Positions 50,441 to 58,738 of a stretch of 64,000 bases of DNA are shown here, one piece after another. The position numbers and the translations under genes were made by a program. The first letter of the stretch is position 1. Each line of letters opens with the position of its first letter. The stretch comes from Streptomyces durmitorensis (GTDB lineage: Bacteria > Actinomycetota > Actinomycetes > Streptomycetales > Streptomycetaceae): contig NZ_CP097289.1 in the NCBI RefSeq assembly GCF_023498005.1, positions 1,922,001 to 1,986,000 on the forward strand. The letters run 5' to 3'. The notes under the pieces were generated by a model. It was not told the origin of the DNA and searched no databases. It saw nothing but the letters and a program-made list of their open reading frames with translations.

Positions 50441-52420
50441 TCACTCCTCCGAGGCGGCCCGCATCCGGTAGTCGTACCGAGCGGGCAGCTCTTCGTCGGT
50501 CGCCGCGTGCCACAGCTCGCCCAGGACCTCCGCGCCCTCGCGCAGGTCGGCCACCTCGAAGCCCTCGTCGAATATCGCCCGCGCCGCGTCCCTCTCCCCC
50601 TCGGCCAGGAGCAGTTGGACCTCGACGAGGCGGAAGCGGCCCTCCGCCCGTGTGGACGCGGGCAGCCGTTCCCATACGCCGCGCGCCGCCGCCTGCCGTC
50701 CGGCGGCGAGCAGGACGCCTATCGCCTCCCTGCCGAGGGCCGCACTCGCGGACGTCCACAGGGTGCCGTCGTCGCGCCGCTCCTGGCACAGGTCGTCGAA
50801 GGCTTCCGCGTACCGGTCCGCGGCGCGCTCGATGTGGCCCGCATCCTGGTCGGCGACCGCGAGGCACCGCAGCAACGGCCAGCGCGACGGGGCGAGTTCG
50901 AGGCCCCGCTCCCAGCTGCGCACCGCCTGCGCACGGTCGCCCGCGTGCCACTGTGCCACGCCCAGGTGGTACTCGGCGACCGGCCGCGCGGGCGCCGTCT
51001 CCAGCATGTCCCGCCAGTGCGGGGCGACCAGGGTCGGCCCCGGCGGCGCCACCCGGCGCGGCTCGGGGACGGCGCCGGAGCGCAACAACTCCAGCCACGG
51101 CTCCTGTTCGGGGCCCAGCGTGTCCTCGGCGAACGGCGTGCCCGGCAACTTGTGGTCCGCGCGCAGGACTTCGAGCGCGCCCCACCCCGACCCGGTGGCG
51201 AGCACCTCGCCCGGCTCGGTGTCCGCACACGGCCGCCAGGCGTCGTACGCCTCCTCCACCGCGGCCCGGGGCAGCGCGTCGGCGAGCCGCGCCCGCGCCT
51301 CCTCGCGCGCGGCGGGCCAGTCACCGCCGTGCACCAGGCCCGGGTCCGCCGACAGCGGTCCGTACGACTCCAGCCACGTGAACTCGCTCTCGGCGTCCAG
51401 GCGCACGTGCTCCAGCTGCGTGCGCGCGAGGCCCGCCTGGATCTCCGCGTACCCGCCGGTGCCCGGCTCCGTCAGCCACTCCTGCCAGCGCTGCCCGCCC
51501 GTGCCGGACCCCCACACGAAGAGCTTGCGGCCGCGCAGCAGGTCGGTCGACGTCTGGACGAGGCCGTGCCCGTCGTCGTCGAGAGCGGCTATCCAGCGGC
51601 GCGCCCGGTCCGGTACGTCGTAGAAGTAGTCGGCGGCGTACTCGCTGCGGGGCGGGTACGTCCGGTCGACCCCGTCGGTCTCGGGCACCGGGACCCGGCG
51701 CAGCCCGCCCGCGTACCCGAAGTGCCATGCCTCGTCCGCCGGGGCGAGGACCCGGCGCTCCTGCGGCACCGCGATGTTGGACCACCAGTAGACCGGCACC
51801 GCCTTCTCGTGCGGATTGCGGATGCGCACGCCGACATGGAGGAAGTCGGACCCCTCGGGCAGCCACAGGTCCACCTGGAACGGCACGTCCCGCAGCCGCT
51901 CCCACTCCCAGAGCCGCAGCATCTCGCCGCCGTCGGGCGCCGTCACGCGCGCGGCGTGCAGCGGCGCGCAGGACAGGGTCGTATGGCCGGTGGCGCCGAT
52001 GTTCCACTCGATGCCGCCGGAGAACCAGGCGCCGTTGAGCGCGAAGGCCGCGGGCTGCAACACCGGGTTGCGGTAGAGGAGTTCACGCCCGGTCGGCTTG
52101 TGGAAGAGGGAGTGGACACGGCCGCCGAAACCGGGCAGGACGGTGGCGCGCAGCCGGTCGTTCTCGACGACCAGGGTGTCGAGCGTGGTCTCGGTCCGCT
52201 CGCGTCCGTACCCGTCGAGCACCCGCGTCGGCAGGATGCCGCGCAGCGGCTCGTACCCCAGCTGCCGCGCCATGTCGCGCGGCAGGCCCTGTCTGCCGCG
52301 CTCGTCCAGGGTGTGCACCTCACGGAGCGGCCGCAGTGGCGGCAGGGGGTTCTCGGGGCCCAACGGGGCGGCGGGCAGCGTCAGTACGTCACGTCGCACG
52401 GTGGTCGTCACGATCACCAT
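50441..52420 (-). CDS. DUF5107 protein with TPR-like C-terminus
   Basis: A 659-residue protein. The N-terminal ~330 residues match DUF5107, a mutarotase-like beta-sandwich (LVVENDRLRATVLPGFGGRV...GRELLYRNPVLQPAAFALN...FSGGIEWNIGATGHT, given in pieces) found in proteins linked to carbohydrate breakdown. The C-terminal half has helical TPR-like repeats (AEYHLGVAQWHAGDRAQAVRSW). No signal peptide. Start ATG 52420 has no strong ribosome-binding site; extra codons up to 52474 are not family-like. Probable role in glycan or aldose handling; not shown. Confidence 0.8.
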   Translation of the reverse strand: MVIVTTTVRRDVLTLPAAPLGPENPLPPLRPLREVHTLDERGRQGLPRDMARQLGYEPLRGILPTRVLDGYGRERTETTLDTLVVENDRLRATVLPGFGGRVHSLFHKPTGRELLYRNPVLQPAAFALNGAWFSGGIEWNIGATGHTTLSCAPLHAARVTAPDGGEMLRLWEWERLRDVPFQVDLWLPEGSDFLHVGVRIRNPHEKAVPVYWWSNIAVPQERRVLAPADEAWHFGYAGGLRRVPVPETDGVDRTYPPRSEYAADYFYDVPDRARRWIAALDDDGHGLVQTSTDLLRGRKLFVWGSGTGGQRWQEWLTEPGTGGYAEIQAGLARTQLEHVRLDAESEFTWLESYGPLSADPGLVHGGDWPAAREEARARLADALPRAAVEEAYDAWRPCADTEPGEVLATGSGWGALEVLRADHKLPGTPFAEDTLGPEQEPWLELLRSGAVPEPRRVAPPGPTLVAPHWRDMLETAPARPVAEYHLGVAQWHAGDRAQAVRSWERGLELAPSRWPLLRCLAVADQDAGHIERAADRYAEAFDDLCQERRDDGTLWTSASAALGREAIGVLLAAGRQAAARGVWERLPASTRAEGRFRLVEVQLLLAEGERDAARAIFDEGFEVADLREGAEVLGELWHAATDEELPARYDYRMRAASEE

Positions 52421-52559
52421 GGAACACGGTCGCCGCCGTCCCGACCAGGGGCTATCCCGGTCAGGATTATGCAAAGGCGCGCGGCCTCGGCTTCCGCGAC
52501 CTGAAGTGCTCGGCGACCGACATGGACACCATGAAGATCAACCAGAAGTCGTCGCGCCG

Positions 52560-53105
52560 CTAGCGGGTCGTCCCGGCGGTCAGCGCCCACCGCTGGTGAT
52601 CGCGCCACGCCCCGTCGACGAAGAGGAAGTCCGGCGAGAAGCCCTCGAGCCGGAAGCCGCAGCGGCGGGCGAGGGCGATCGACGCGGTGTTGCCGGGCTG
52701 GACGTTGATCTCCAGGCGGTGCAGGTCGAGCACCGTGAAGGCGTACCGCACGACGAGCCCGAGCCCCTCCCCCATCAGGCCGCGGCCCGCCGCGTGCGCG
52801 AAGGCGCCGTACCCCAGCGCCCCGCACCGGAAGGCACCCGCGACGATGTTGTTGATGTTGATGAACCCGGCGATGGCGCCGCCCGCCTCCCGGTCGCAGA
52901 CCAGGAACCCCACCTTGCCCCGGCCCTCGATGAGGGTGCCCGCGTACGCGGCGTAGGCCTCGTCCGTGGCGGGCGGGAAGAGCCAGGGGCGGTGCAGCTC
53001 CCGGCTCTCCCGCGCGCGTGCGGTGAACTCAGGGCCGTCGGCATGGGTGAAGGGGCGTATGCCCACGCGGGGCCCCTCGGCGAGATGAACGGTGTCGTCG
53101 GACAT
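52560..53105 (-). CDS. GNAT acetyltransferase, RimJ/RimL type
   Basis: A 181-residue N-acetyltransferase: RPFTHADGPEF at the start, INNIVAGAFRCGALGYGAFA for the beta4-beta5 region, GRGLMGEGLGLVVRYAF for the acetyl-CoA loop (Q/RxxGxG variant), and EINVQPGNTASIALARRCGF for motif B, shown in pieces. Acceptor unknown: protein N-terminus, aminoglycoside-like or small amine. TAGCGT at -12 to -7 and no ribosome-binding site suggest a leaderless transcript. Confidence 0.85.
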   Translation of the reverse strand: MSDDTVHLAEGPRVGIRPFTHADGPEFTARARESRELHRPWLFPPATDEAYAAYAGTLIEGRGKVGFLVCDREAGGAIAGFININNIVAGAFRCGALGYGAFAHAAGRGLMGEGLGLVVRYAFTVLDLHRLEINVQPGNTASIALARRCGFRLEGFSPDFLFVDGAWRDHQRWALTAGTTR

Positions 53106-53125
53106 CCGGACACGCTAGCCGCTCC

Positions 53126-53431
53126 CTATACGGGGCAGCGCTCGGCCTTCTTCACGACGCCGATGGTGACCGTCTGCCCGGTCAGTTCCTTGCCGGGAGC
53201 CGGAGACTGCGTGCACACCTTCCAGCTGAGCGGCCACAGGACGTTGCGCTGCCGGCCGCTGACGTCGCGCACCTCGACGCGGGTGCGGTAGTCGACGCCG
53301 GAGAAGACCCGCGCGAGGCCCTGCCCCCGGAAGTCCGGCATGGGCGGTCCTGCCGCCGCCGCGGTCGTCACGGTCATGACGCCCGCGGCGAGCGTGGCGC
53401 CCGCGACGACTCCCGCACGCCTGATGAGCAT
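53126..53431 (-). CDS. Secreted PASTA-like domain protein
   Basis: A 101-residue exported protein. Signal peptide MLIRRAGVVAGATLAAGVMT ending in AAAAGPP; the mature part has one PASTA-like domain (MPDFRGQGLARVFSGVD...VCTQSPAPGKELTGQTVTIGVVK, in pieces) and two cysteines (one in VCTQS, one in AERCPV) that may form a disulfide. PASTA domains bind peptidoglycan or beta-lactam-like ligands. ATG 53431 lies 2 nt past the stop of the LapA-like gene, so both are co-translated. Confidence 0.75.
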   Translation of the reverse strand: MLIRRAGVVAGATLAAGVMTVTTAAAAGPPMPDFRGQGLARVFSGVDYRTRVEVRDVSGRQRNVLWPLSWKVCTQSPAPGKELTGQTVTIGVVKKAERCPV

Positions 53432-53433
53432 CC

Positions 53434-53682
53434 TCACTTGCGCCTCCGCATGTAGTACGCCCCGCACAGCGCACCGATCACCGCCGTGCCGAACAGGGCC
53501 ATCCACAGCGGCACGGTCACTTCGGGGATCAGCAGCCTGATCTTGGTGCTGCGGGTGTTCTCGAAGATGAAGACCAAGGTGAGGACGGCGAGCAGGGCGA
53601 CGACGATCCTGCCGGGCGTCACTGCGCCACCGCCGCCGCCCGAGCTGCCCTTGGAGCCGCCCGAGGAGGTGCTTGGACTCAT
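53434..53682 (-). CDS. LapA-domain (DUF1049) membrane protein
   Basis: An 82-residue protein: Ser/Gly-rich cytosolic N-terminus, TM helix 1 GRIVVALLAVLTLVFIFENT with the conserved EN pair of LapA/YciS proteins, a short loop, and TM helix 2 LWMALFGTAVIGALCGAYYM ending in RRRK. It precedes the PASTA-domain gene on the minus strand by 2 nt, suggesting an envelope-related pair. Confidence 0.82.
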   Translation of the reverse strand: MSPSTSSGGSKGSSGGGGGAVTPGRIVVALLAVLTLVFIFENTRSTKIRLLIPEVTVPLWMALFGTAVIGALCGAYYMRRRK

Positions 53683-53824
53683 CGTGAACCCTTCCGTCGG
53701 AGCAAATCGACCGGCCTCCCCCGGTGACCAGCATGGGCAGCTGGGCCGGGTTCGCGCGCGGTGGGTGCCCCTCCGGGGTGGGGGTGTGGGCCGTCCGGGT
53801 GAGCCCGGGTGAGCTCCAGGAGGC

Positions 53825-55633
53825 TCAGCGGACGACGGGCAGCTGGATCACCCCGGTGTCATCGGGCGCGCTGGTGACGGTCACCGGCTTCACTCCCCTG
53901 TTCCCGGCATACGCGTCGTCACTGGCCGCCACCACGAACCGCAGCTTGTGCCCCGCTTCGTACCGGTGCACGATCCCCGGCAGCGACACGGTGAACGGCT
54001 TCGTCACGTCCGGCACGCGCACGGGCGCCACGAGCCGGTGCACGAGGGTCTTCTTGCCGTCGGGCGCGATGTCGTAGAGCTTGGCGAAGAGGACCAGCTT
54101 GTCGGCCGCGTCGCCGGAGTTCTGCACCCGCTCGGTCCTGGGCGAGACGACCTTCAGGGTGGCCTTCGCGGAGCCGACGACGTCCACGGCCGTGGTCAGC
54201 GGCTCGGTCGTCCAGTCGAGGTAGGTGCCCTTGGTGTCGCGCGGGGCGGGGTCGGGCAGGCCGATCATGCCGGCGAGTGAGCTCTCGGCGTGGCTGGTGG
54301 GGATCAGCCAGTTCCGGTACTCGCGGCTGCCGCGCGCGACCTTCTTCCGGTTGTCGACGAGCTTGCCGTCGCCGGACAGGTACAGCTTCTGGTTCAGGGC
54401 GGGCACCTTCGACGCGGTCGCGTAGGTGCCGTTCGGTCCGCTGTCGGCGGGGACCCAGTCCTGGTGGTAGGCGAAGGCGGGTCCGGTGTCGGCGCCCTTG
54501 TCCTGCCGGAGGTAGCGGTCGAACCACGACAGGACGCGCTTGCCCACGTAGCTCGTCTCCAAGTTCCCCTCGGAGAGGTTGAGTTCACCGGACGCGGCGT
54601 CGGTGAGGCCTCCGCTGTGGCCCCAGGACTGCCAGATCATCTTCGTCGTGGTGCCCTGCGCCTTGAGCGTCTCGTACGTCGCCTGCGCCTCGTTCAGGTT
54701 GAAGAGGCTGTCGGCCTGGCCCTGGATCAGCAGGGTGGGCGCTTTGACCTGCGGCAGGTACGAGACGGGCGAGACGCTGCGCGCGTACTCCTGGAGGGCC
54801 TCGGTCTTGTCGGCGGGGTAGCGGCCCGAGTTGAGCGTGCGGATCGTCTCGCAGGCCTTGGTGACGAAGTGCAGGCAGGTCAGGGAGTTGATGCGGGACG
54901 GGTCGAGGCTCGGCTCCAGGAGCGGCTGGCCCTCGCCGATGAGGTAGAAGCCGTTCATCCACTGCCATTTGGAGGCGCCGGGGACGCTTCGGTCGGAGGC
55001 GTTGTTCGGGTCCAGGGAGTAGCTCAGGTCGTTCCAGGTGATCATCGGTACGAGGGCGTCGACCCGGTGGTCCACTGCGGCCGTCGCCATCTGGATCGCC
55101 CCGCCGTACGAACCGCCGATCATGCCGACGCGGGGATCGGCCCTGCCGTCCTTGGTGACGTAGTCGATCGTCGTACCGTCGTCGGCCGCGCGCTTCCCGG
55201 CGAGGAAGTCGACGAGCCCGGAGGCCGCCTTGCCGTCGGTCTTCGGGTCGTCGAGGGAGATCAGGCAGCCGGACTTGCCGAAGCCGAGCCCCGAGTAGAC
55301 GAGCCCGACATAGCCGCGCTCGGCGAAGGCCTTGCCGGTGGCCGCCGTCGAACCGTCCGACTTGCTGCCGCCGAAGCCGTTCGTGGTGAGGACGGCCGGC
55401 GCGGGGTGCGCGGCGTCCACACCTGCGGGGCGGTAGAGGTCGGCGTCGACGGTGCAGCTCCTGCCGCCCGCATCGACCGTGAACTTCAGCGGGGTGACCG
55501 TGAATTGGCCGGTGGCGCTCGCGGGCGCGGGCGCCGCGAGCGCCAGGGGCGCGGCAAGGGCGGCGCCGACGGCCAGGGCGAGCGGCGCGCGGGAGCGGGA
55601 GACGGCACGACGGGATGCGGTACGACGGGACAC
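53825..55633 (-). CDS. Secreted X-Pro dipeptidyl-peptidase/CocE-type hydrolase
   Basis: A 602-residue exported serine hydrolase. An Arg-rich N-terminus and a hydrophobic APLALAVGAALAAPLALA followed by APASA form a signal peptide. Alpha/beta-hydrolase core: nucleophile S175 in GGSYGG, acid near LLIQGQADSLF, His in WQSWGHSGG; the C-terminal ~180 residues form the jelly-roll domain of the X-Pro/CocE family. It would cleave Xaa-Pro dipeptides or act as an esterase outside the cell. GTG 55633 follows GGAGG at 4 nt, a short but workable spacing. It is directly downstream of the peptidase operon, with its own likely operator. Confidence 0.82.
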   Translation of the reverse strand: MSRRTASRRAVSRSRAPLALAVGAALAAPLALAAPAPASATGQFTVTPLKFTVDAGGRSCTVDADLYRPAGVDAAHPAPAVLTTNGFGGSKSDGSTAATGKAFAERGYVGLVYSGLGFGKSGCLISLDDPKTDGKAASGLVDFLAGKRAADDGTTIDYVTKDGRADPRVGMIGGSYGGAIQMATAAVDHRVDALVPMITWNDLSYSLDPNNASDRSVPGASKWQWMNGFYLIGEGQPLLEPSLDPSRINSLTCLHFVTKACETIRTLNSGRYPADKTEALQEYARSVSPVSYLPQVKAPTLLIQGQADSLFNLNEAQATYETLKAQGTTTKMIWQSWGHSGGLTDAASGELNLSEGNLETSYVGKRVLSWFDRYLRQDKGADTGPAFAYHQDWVPADSGPNGTYATASKVPALNQKLYLSGDGKLVDNRKKVARGSREYRNWLIPTSHAESSLAGMIGLPDPAPRDTKGTYLDWTTEPLTTAVDVVGSAKATLKVVSPRTERVQNSGDAADKLVLFAKLYDIAPDGKKTLVHRLVAPVRVPDVTKPFTVSLPGIVHRYEAGHKLRFVVAASDDAYAGNRGVKPVTVTSAPDDTGVIQLPVVR

Positions 55634-55660
55634 GAGACCTCCACGCTGAGGACAGCCGAC

Positions 55661-55672
55661 TACCGACCGGTA
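55661..55672. promoter_or_regulatory. Near-palindrome TACCGACCGGTA upstream of the X-Pro hydrolase
   Basis: TACCG and CGGTA arms flank a central AC, in the context CTACCGACCGGTAAGT; this resembles TetR-family operators in Streptomyces. It is 28 bp upstream of GTG 55633 and could overlap the promoter. No linked TetR gene is present. Confidence 0.35.
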
Positions 55673-55796
55673 AGTAACCGGCCAGGGGTCATGTTGTGAC
55701 ACGTGTCAGGCGTGGGTCAACGCTCGTGACAGGAGTTTCTCGCCGGGAGTTGACGGAGATTCAGCGAGACGGGATGCCGCTCAGTCGGGACCCGCC

Positions 55797-56720
55797 TCAC
55801 GCCAGCGCAGGCACGTCCAACGTCAACGTCCCGCTGTCGGCGTCCAGTTCGCCCGCCACGCCGAACGGCACGGTCAACGCCCCCGCGCAGTGCCCGAACC
55901 CGAACTCCTCCACGATCGGCACCCCGAGCCCACCGAGCCGGTCGAGCAGCAGCGCCCGCACCGTGTCGTACGCCTCGCAGTCCACCCACGAGCCGAGCGC
56001 GACCCCGCTCACCCCCTCCAGCCAGCCCGCGCGGGCGAGTTGAGTGAGATAGCGGTCGAGGCGGTAGTTCTCCTCACCGGTGTCCTCCAGGAAGAGCAGA
56101 CCGCCCCGCGCCGATGTGCGCGCCCCGGGGGCGCCGAGGTCGGAGGCGAGCAGGCAGAGGCAGCCGCCGAGCGTGACGCCCCGCGCCCGGCCCGGCACGA
56201 GCGCCGAACCGTCCGAAGCGATCACCTGGACCCGCTCCGGCTCGAAGAGCGTGGCCCTCAAGTGCTCCTGGGCGCGGGGGTTCTTGAGAAAGTCGAGGGC
56301 CGCGACCATCGGGCCGTGCAGTGTCGCAAGGCCCATCCGCGCCGCGAACGCCTCGTGCAGCGTGGTGATGTCGCTGTAGCCGACGAAGATCTTGGGACCC
56401 GCGGCCCGCATCGCCGCCCAGTCCATCGACTCCACCATGCGCAAGGCGCCGTAGCCACCGCGCGCGCAGAGCACCGCGGCGACGGAGGGGTCGCACCACG
56501 CCTCCTGGAGGTCGCGTGCGCGACCGGCGTCCGTGCCCGCGAGGTAGTCGAACTGCGGGTGCTGGTCGCGGACATGCGGGGCGACGACCGCCTCCAGGCC
56601 CCAGCCGCGCAGGATGTCCAGGCCCGCCTGGAGCCGCTCATCGGGAATGGGCCCGCTGGGCGCCACGACGGCGACCCGCGCGCCCGGGGTCAGCCGCGCG
56701 GGACGCGTCAGGGGGTTCAC
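55797..56720 (-). CDS. S66 LD-carboxypeptidase (muramoyltetrapeptide carboxypeptidase type)
   Basis: A 307-residue S66 peptidase with the full non-classical triad: S116 (VGYSDIT), E212 (LEDTGE) and H277 (FGHCAG). Family members cut the L-to-D bond that removes the terminal D-Ala of muropeptides in the cytosol during wall recycling, or act on microcin-type peptides. GTG 56720 overlaps the S9 gene stop by 4 bp. It is the last gene of the M55-M20-S9-S66 operon, consistent with breakdown of D-amino-acid-containing peptides. Confidence 0.9.
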   Translation of the reverse strand: MNPLTRPARLTPGARVAVVAPSGPIPDERLQAGLDILRGWGLEAVVAPHVRDQHPQFDYLAGTDAGRARDLQEAWCDPSVAAVLCARGGYGALRMVESMDWAAMRAAGPKIFVGYSDITTLHEAFAARMGLATLHGPMVAALDFLKNPRAQEHLRATLFEPERVQVIASDGSALVPGRARGVTLGGCLCLLASDLGAPGARTSARGGLLFLEDTGEENYRLDRYLTQLARAGWLEGVSGVALGSWVDCEAYDTVRALLLDRLGGLGVPIVEEFGFGHCAGALTVPFGVAGELDADSGTLTLDVPALA

Positions 56721-58705
56721 TTGGCGAGCTCCAAGGTGGGGGCGCCGCCGGACAGGTTCAGGCGGAACACCTGGGCGTAGAGGGAGAGTTCCGCCTCCAG
56801 GGCGCGGATCAGCGTGTCCGCGCGGCGGAATCCGTGCCCCTCGCCCTCGAAGGCGATGTAGGCGTACGGCACGCCCCGCCCCTCCAGTTCGGAGACGAAC
56901 CTCTCCGCCTGCTCGGGCGGGCAGATCACGTCGTCGAGCCCCTGGAGCAGCAGGAAGGGCACGCTGACCCGGTCGGCGTGCTCCGCGGGGGAACGCTCCA
57001 CGTACCGCGTCGGCACCTCGTCGAACGGCCCGATCATCGAGTCCAGATACCGCGACTCGAAGTCATGGGTACCGCCCGCGGCCCACTCCGTGAGGTCGAG
57101 GACGGGGTAAATGATCGTGCCGCAGGCGTACACGTCCGTCGTGGTCAGCGAGGCCGCCGTGGTCCAGCCGCCCGCGCTGCCGCCCCGGATCGCGAGGCGT
57201 TCGCGGTCGGCGGTGCCCTCGTCGGCGAGCGCGAGCGCGACGGCCGCGCAGTCCTCGACGTCGACGATGCCCCACTGCTCGCGCAGGCGGTTGCGGTACG
57301 CGCGTCCGTAGCCGGTCGAGCCGCCGTAGTTGACCTCCGCGACGCCGATGCCGCGCGAGGTGAAGTAGGCGATCTCCAGGTCGAGTACGAGCGGGGAGCG
57401 GCCGGTGGGGCCGCCGTGCACCCACACCACGTACGGCGGGAGCTCGTCGTCGGGGGCGACGCGGGTCGGGTGGTGCGGAGGGTAGACGTGCGCGTGGATC
57501 TCGCGGCCCGCCGGGCCGCTGAAGGTGCGGATGCGCGGCTCGGGGTAGTACGCGGTGTCCACCGGGTCGTCGTGCGCGGCGCCGATCACCCGGGCGCGGC
57601 CGGTGCTCGTGTCCAGCTCCACGACCTCGTACGCGCTGCGGGGGCTCGCCGCGACGCCGACGGCCCGGGTGCCGTTCACCGCGACGGTCGCCGACCATTC
57701 CGTCCAGGGGCCCGCCGCGTCGACGACCTCGCCGGTCTCCGGGTCGAGCACGCCGAGCGCGGTGGCGCCCTTTCCGTGCACGACGGCGACCAGGCCGCTG
57801 TCCAGGGGCGCGAACCAGCCGGAGCCGACCTGCCACAGGGGGCCCGCGAACTCCTCCTGGCGCGGACAGACCGGGGCTTCGTGCCCGCCGTTCACCGGGT
57901 CCGTGCGGTAGAGGTTCCACCACCCGGTCCGGTCGCTCGCGAACAGGAGCCGCCCGTCCGGCGCCCACTCCACCTGCGCGATGGACTCCTCCGGGCCGCC
58001 CGCGTACACCCGCGGCGCACCGAAGGTGCCGTCCGCCCTGATCTCGGCGACGAGGAGTTCCGTCCCGTCCCACGGCATCCGGGGGTGGTCCCAGGCGATC
58101 CACGCCACTCGGGCGCCGTCCGGCGAGAGGCGGGGTCCCGTGATGAACCGGTGCCGGTCGTCGGAGAGTTCCCGCACCGCCGCGCGGTCGTCGGCGGCCG
58201 TTCCGTCGAGCGGCACGGCGACGGCGACCCGCCGCACATCGGTCGGCCCCTGGCCGGTGAACTCCTCCAGGACGCACCAGACCTCGCCCCGGTCCAGGTG
58301 CACGCACAGGTCGACGTACCGCAGTCCGCCGCCCACGCCGGAGAGCGGAGTCAGCGGGCGCGGCGCGGCTGCGGGGGTGTCGGGCTCGTACGCGTACAGG
58401 CGCTGGTCCGCGAAATTGGCGAACACCACCAGCGGACCCTCAGGCCCCTCGGCCCCGGCCCAGGAACGCCCCCCGTACTCCATGACCCGGCTGCGCACGT
58501 TCCACGGCTCGGGCAGCACGGACTCCTCCGCGCCGCCCGGACGCCGCCGGATCAGGGCGCGCCTGCCGCCTTCGGCGGGCCTCGGCTCGGTCCACCACGC
58601 CTCGTCCCCGACGAAGCCCACATGGGCCGGTGAGCCGTCGTGGGCCGCGGCGAGCGCCGCGTCGATGGGTGACGGCCATGATCCGTAAGCCTGGGTCTGC
58701 ATCAT
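56717..58705 (-). CDS. S9 prolyl oligopeptidase-family serine peptidase
   Basis: A 662-residue cytosolic peptidase. Residues ~20-390 form a beta-propeller (recurring PDGRLLFASDRTGWWNLYR-type blades); ~395-655 are an alpha/beta-hydrolase domain with S510 (RGGSAGGW), Asp near 592 (GLDDVICPP) and H624 (GEGHGF). It most resembles acylaminoacyl peptidases/dipeptidyl peptidases. ATG 58705 is chosen over 58723 because GGAAG lies 8 nt upstream. It starts 33 nt after the M20 stop and overlaps the S66 start. Member of the four-peptidase operon. Confidence 0.88.
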   Translation of the reverse strand: MMQTQAYGSWPSPIDAALAAAHDGSPAHVGFVGDEAWWTEPRPAEGGRRALIRRRPGGAEESVLPEPWNVRSRVMEYGGRSWAGAEGPEGPLVVFANFADQRLYAYEPDTPAAAPRPLTPLSGVGGGLRYVDLCVHLDRGEVWCVLEEFTGQGPTDVRRVAVAVPLDGTAADDRAAVRELSDDRHRFITGPRLSPDGARVAWIAWDHPRMPWDGTELLVAEIRADGTFGAPRVYAGGPEESIAQVEWAPDGRLLFASDRTGWWNLYRTDPVNGGHEAPVCPRQEEFAGPLWQVGSGWFAPLDSGLVAVVHGKGATALGVLDPETGEVVDAAGPWTEWSATVAVNGTRAVGVAASPRSAYEVVELDTSTGRARVIGAAHDDPVDTAYYPEPRIRTFSGPAGREIHAHVYPPHHPTRVAPDDELPPYVVWVHGGPTGRSPLVLDLEIAYFTSRGIGVAEVNYGGSTGYGRAYRNRLREQWGIVDVEDCAAVALALADEGTADRERLAIRGGSAGGWTTAASLTTTDVYACGTIIYPVLDLTEWAAGGTHDFESRYLDSMIGPFDEVPTRYVERSPAEHADRVSVPFLLLQGLDDVICPPEQAERFVSELEGRGVPYAYIAFEGEGHGFRRADTLIRALEAELSLYAQVFRLNLSGGAPTLELAK

Positions 58706-58738
58706 GTCCTTTTCTTCCCCCATGATCGGTTGTGTTCC

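Noticed and set aside
52419..52563. Small rightward frame ending DMDTMKINQKSSRR with somewhat more A+T-rich codons
   Set aside because: No ribosome-binding site or plausible start in the gap, and its start overlaps the DUF5107 gene antisense; may be part of the intergenic leader only.
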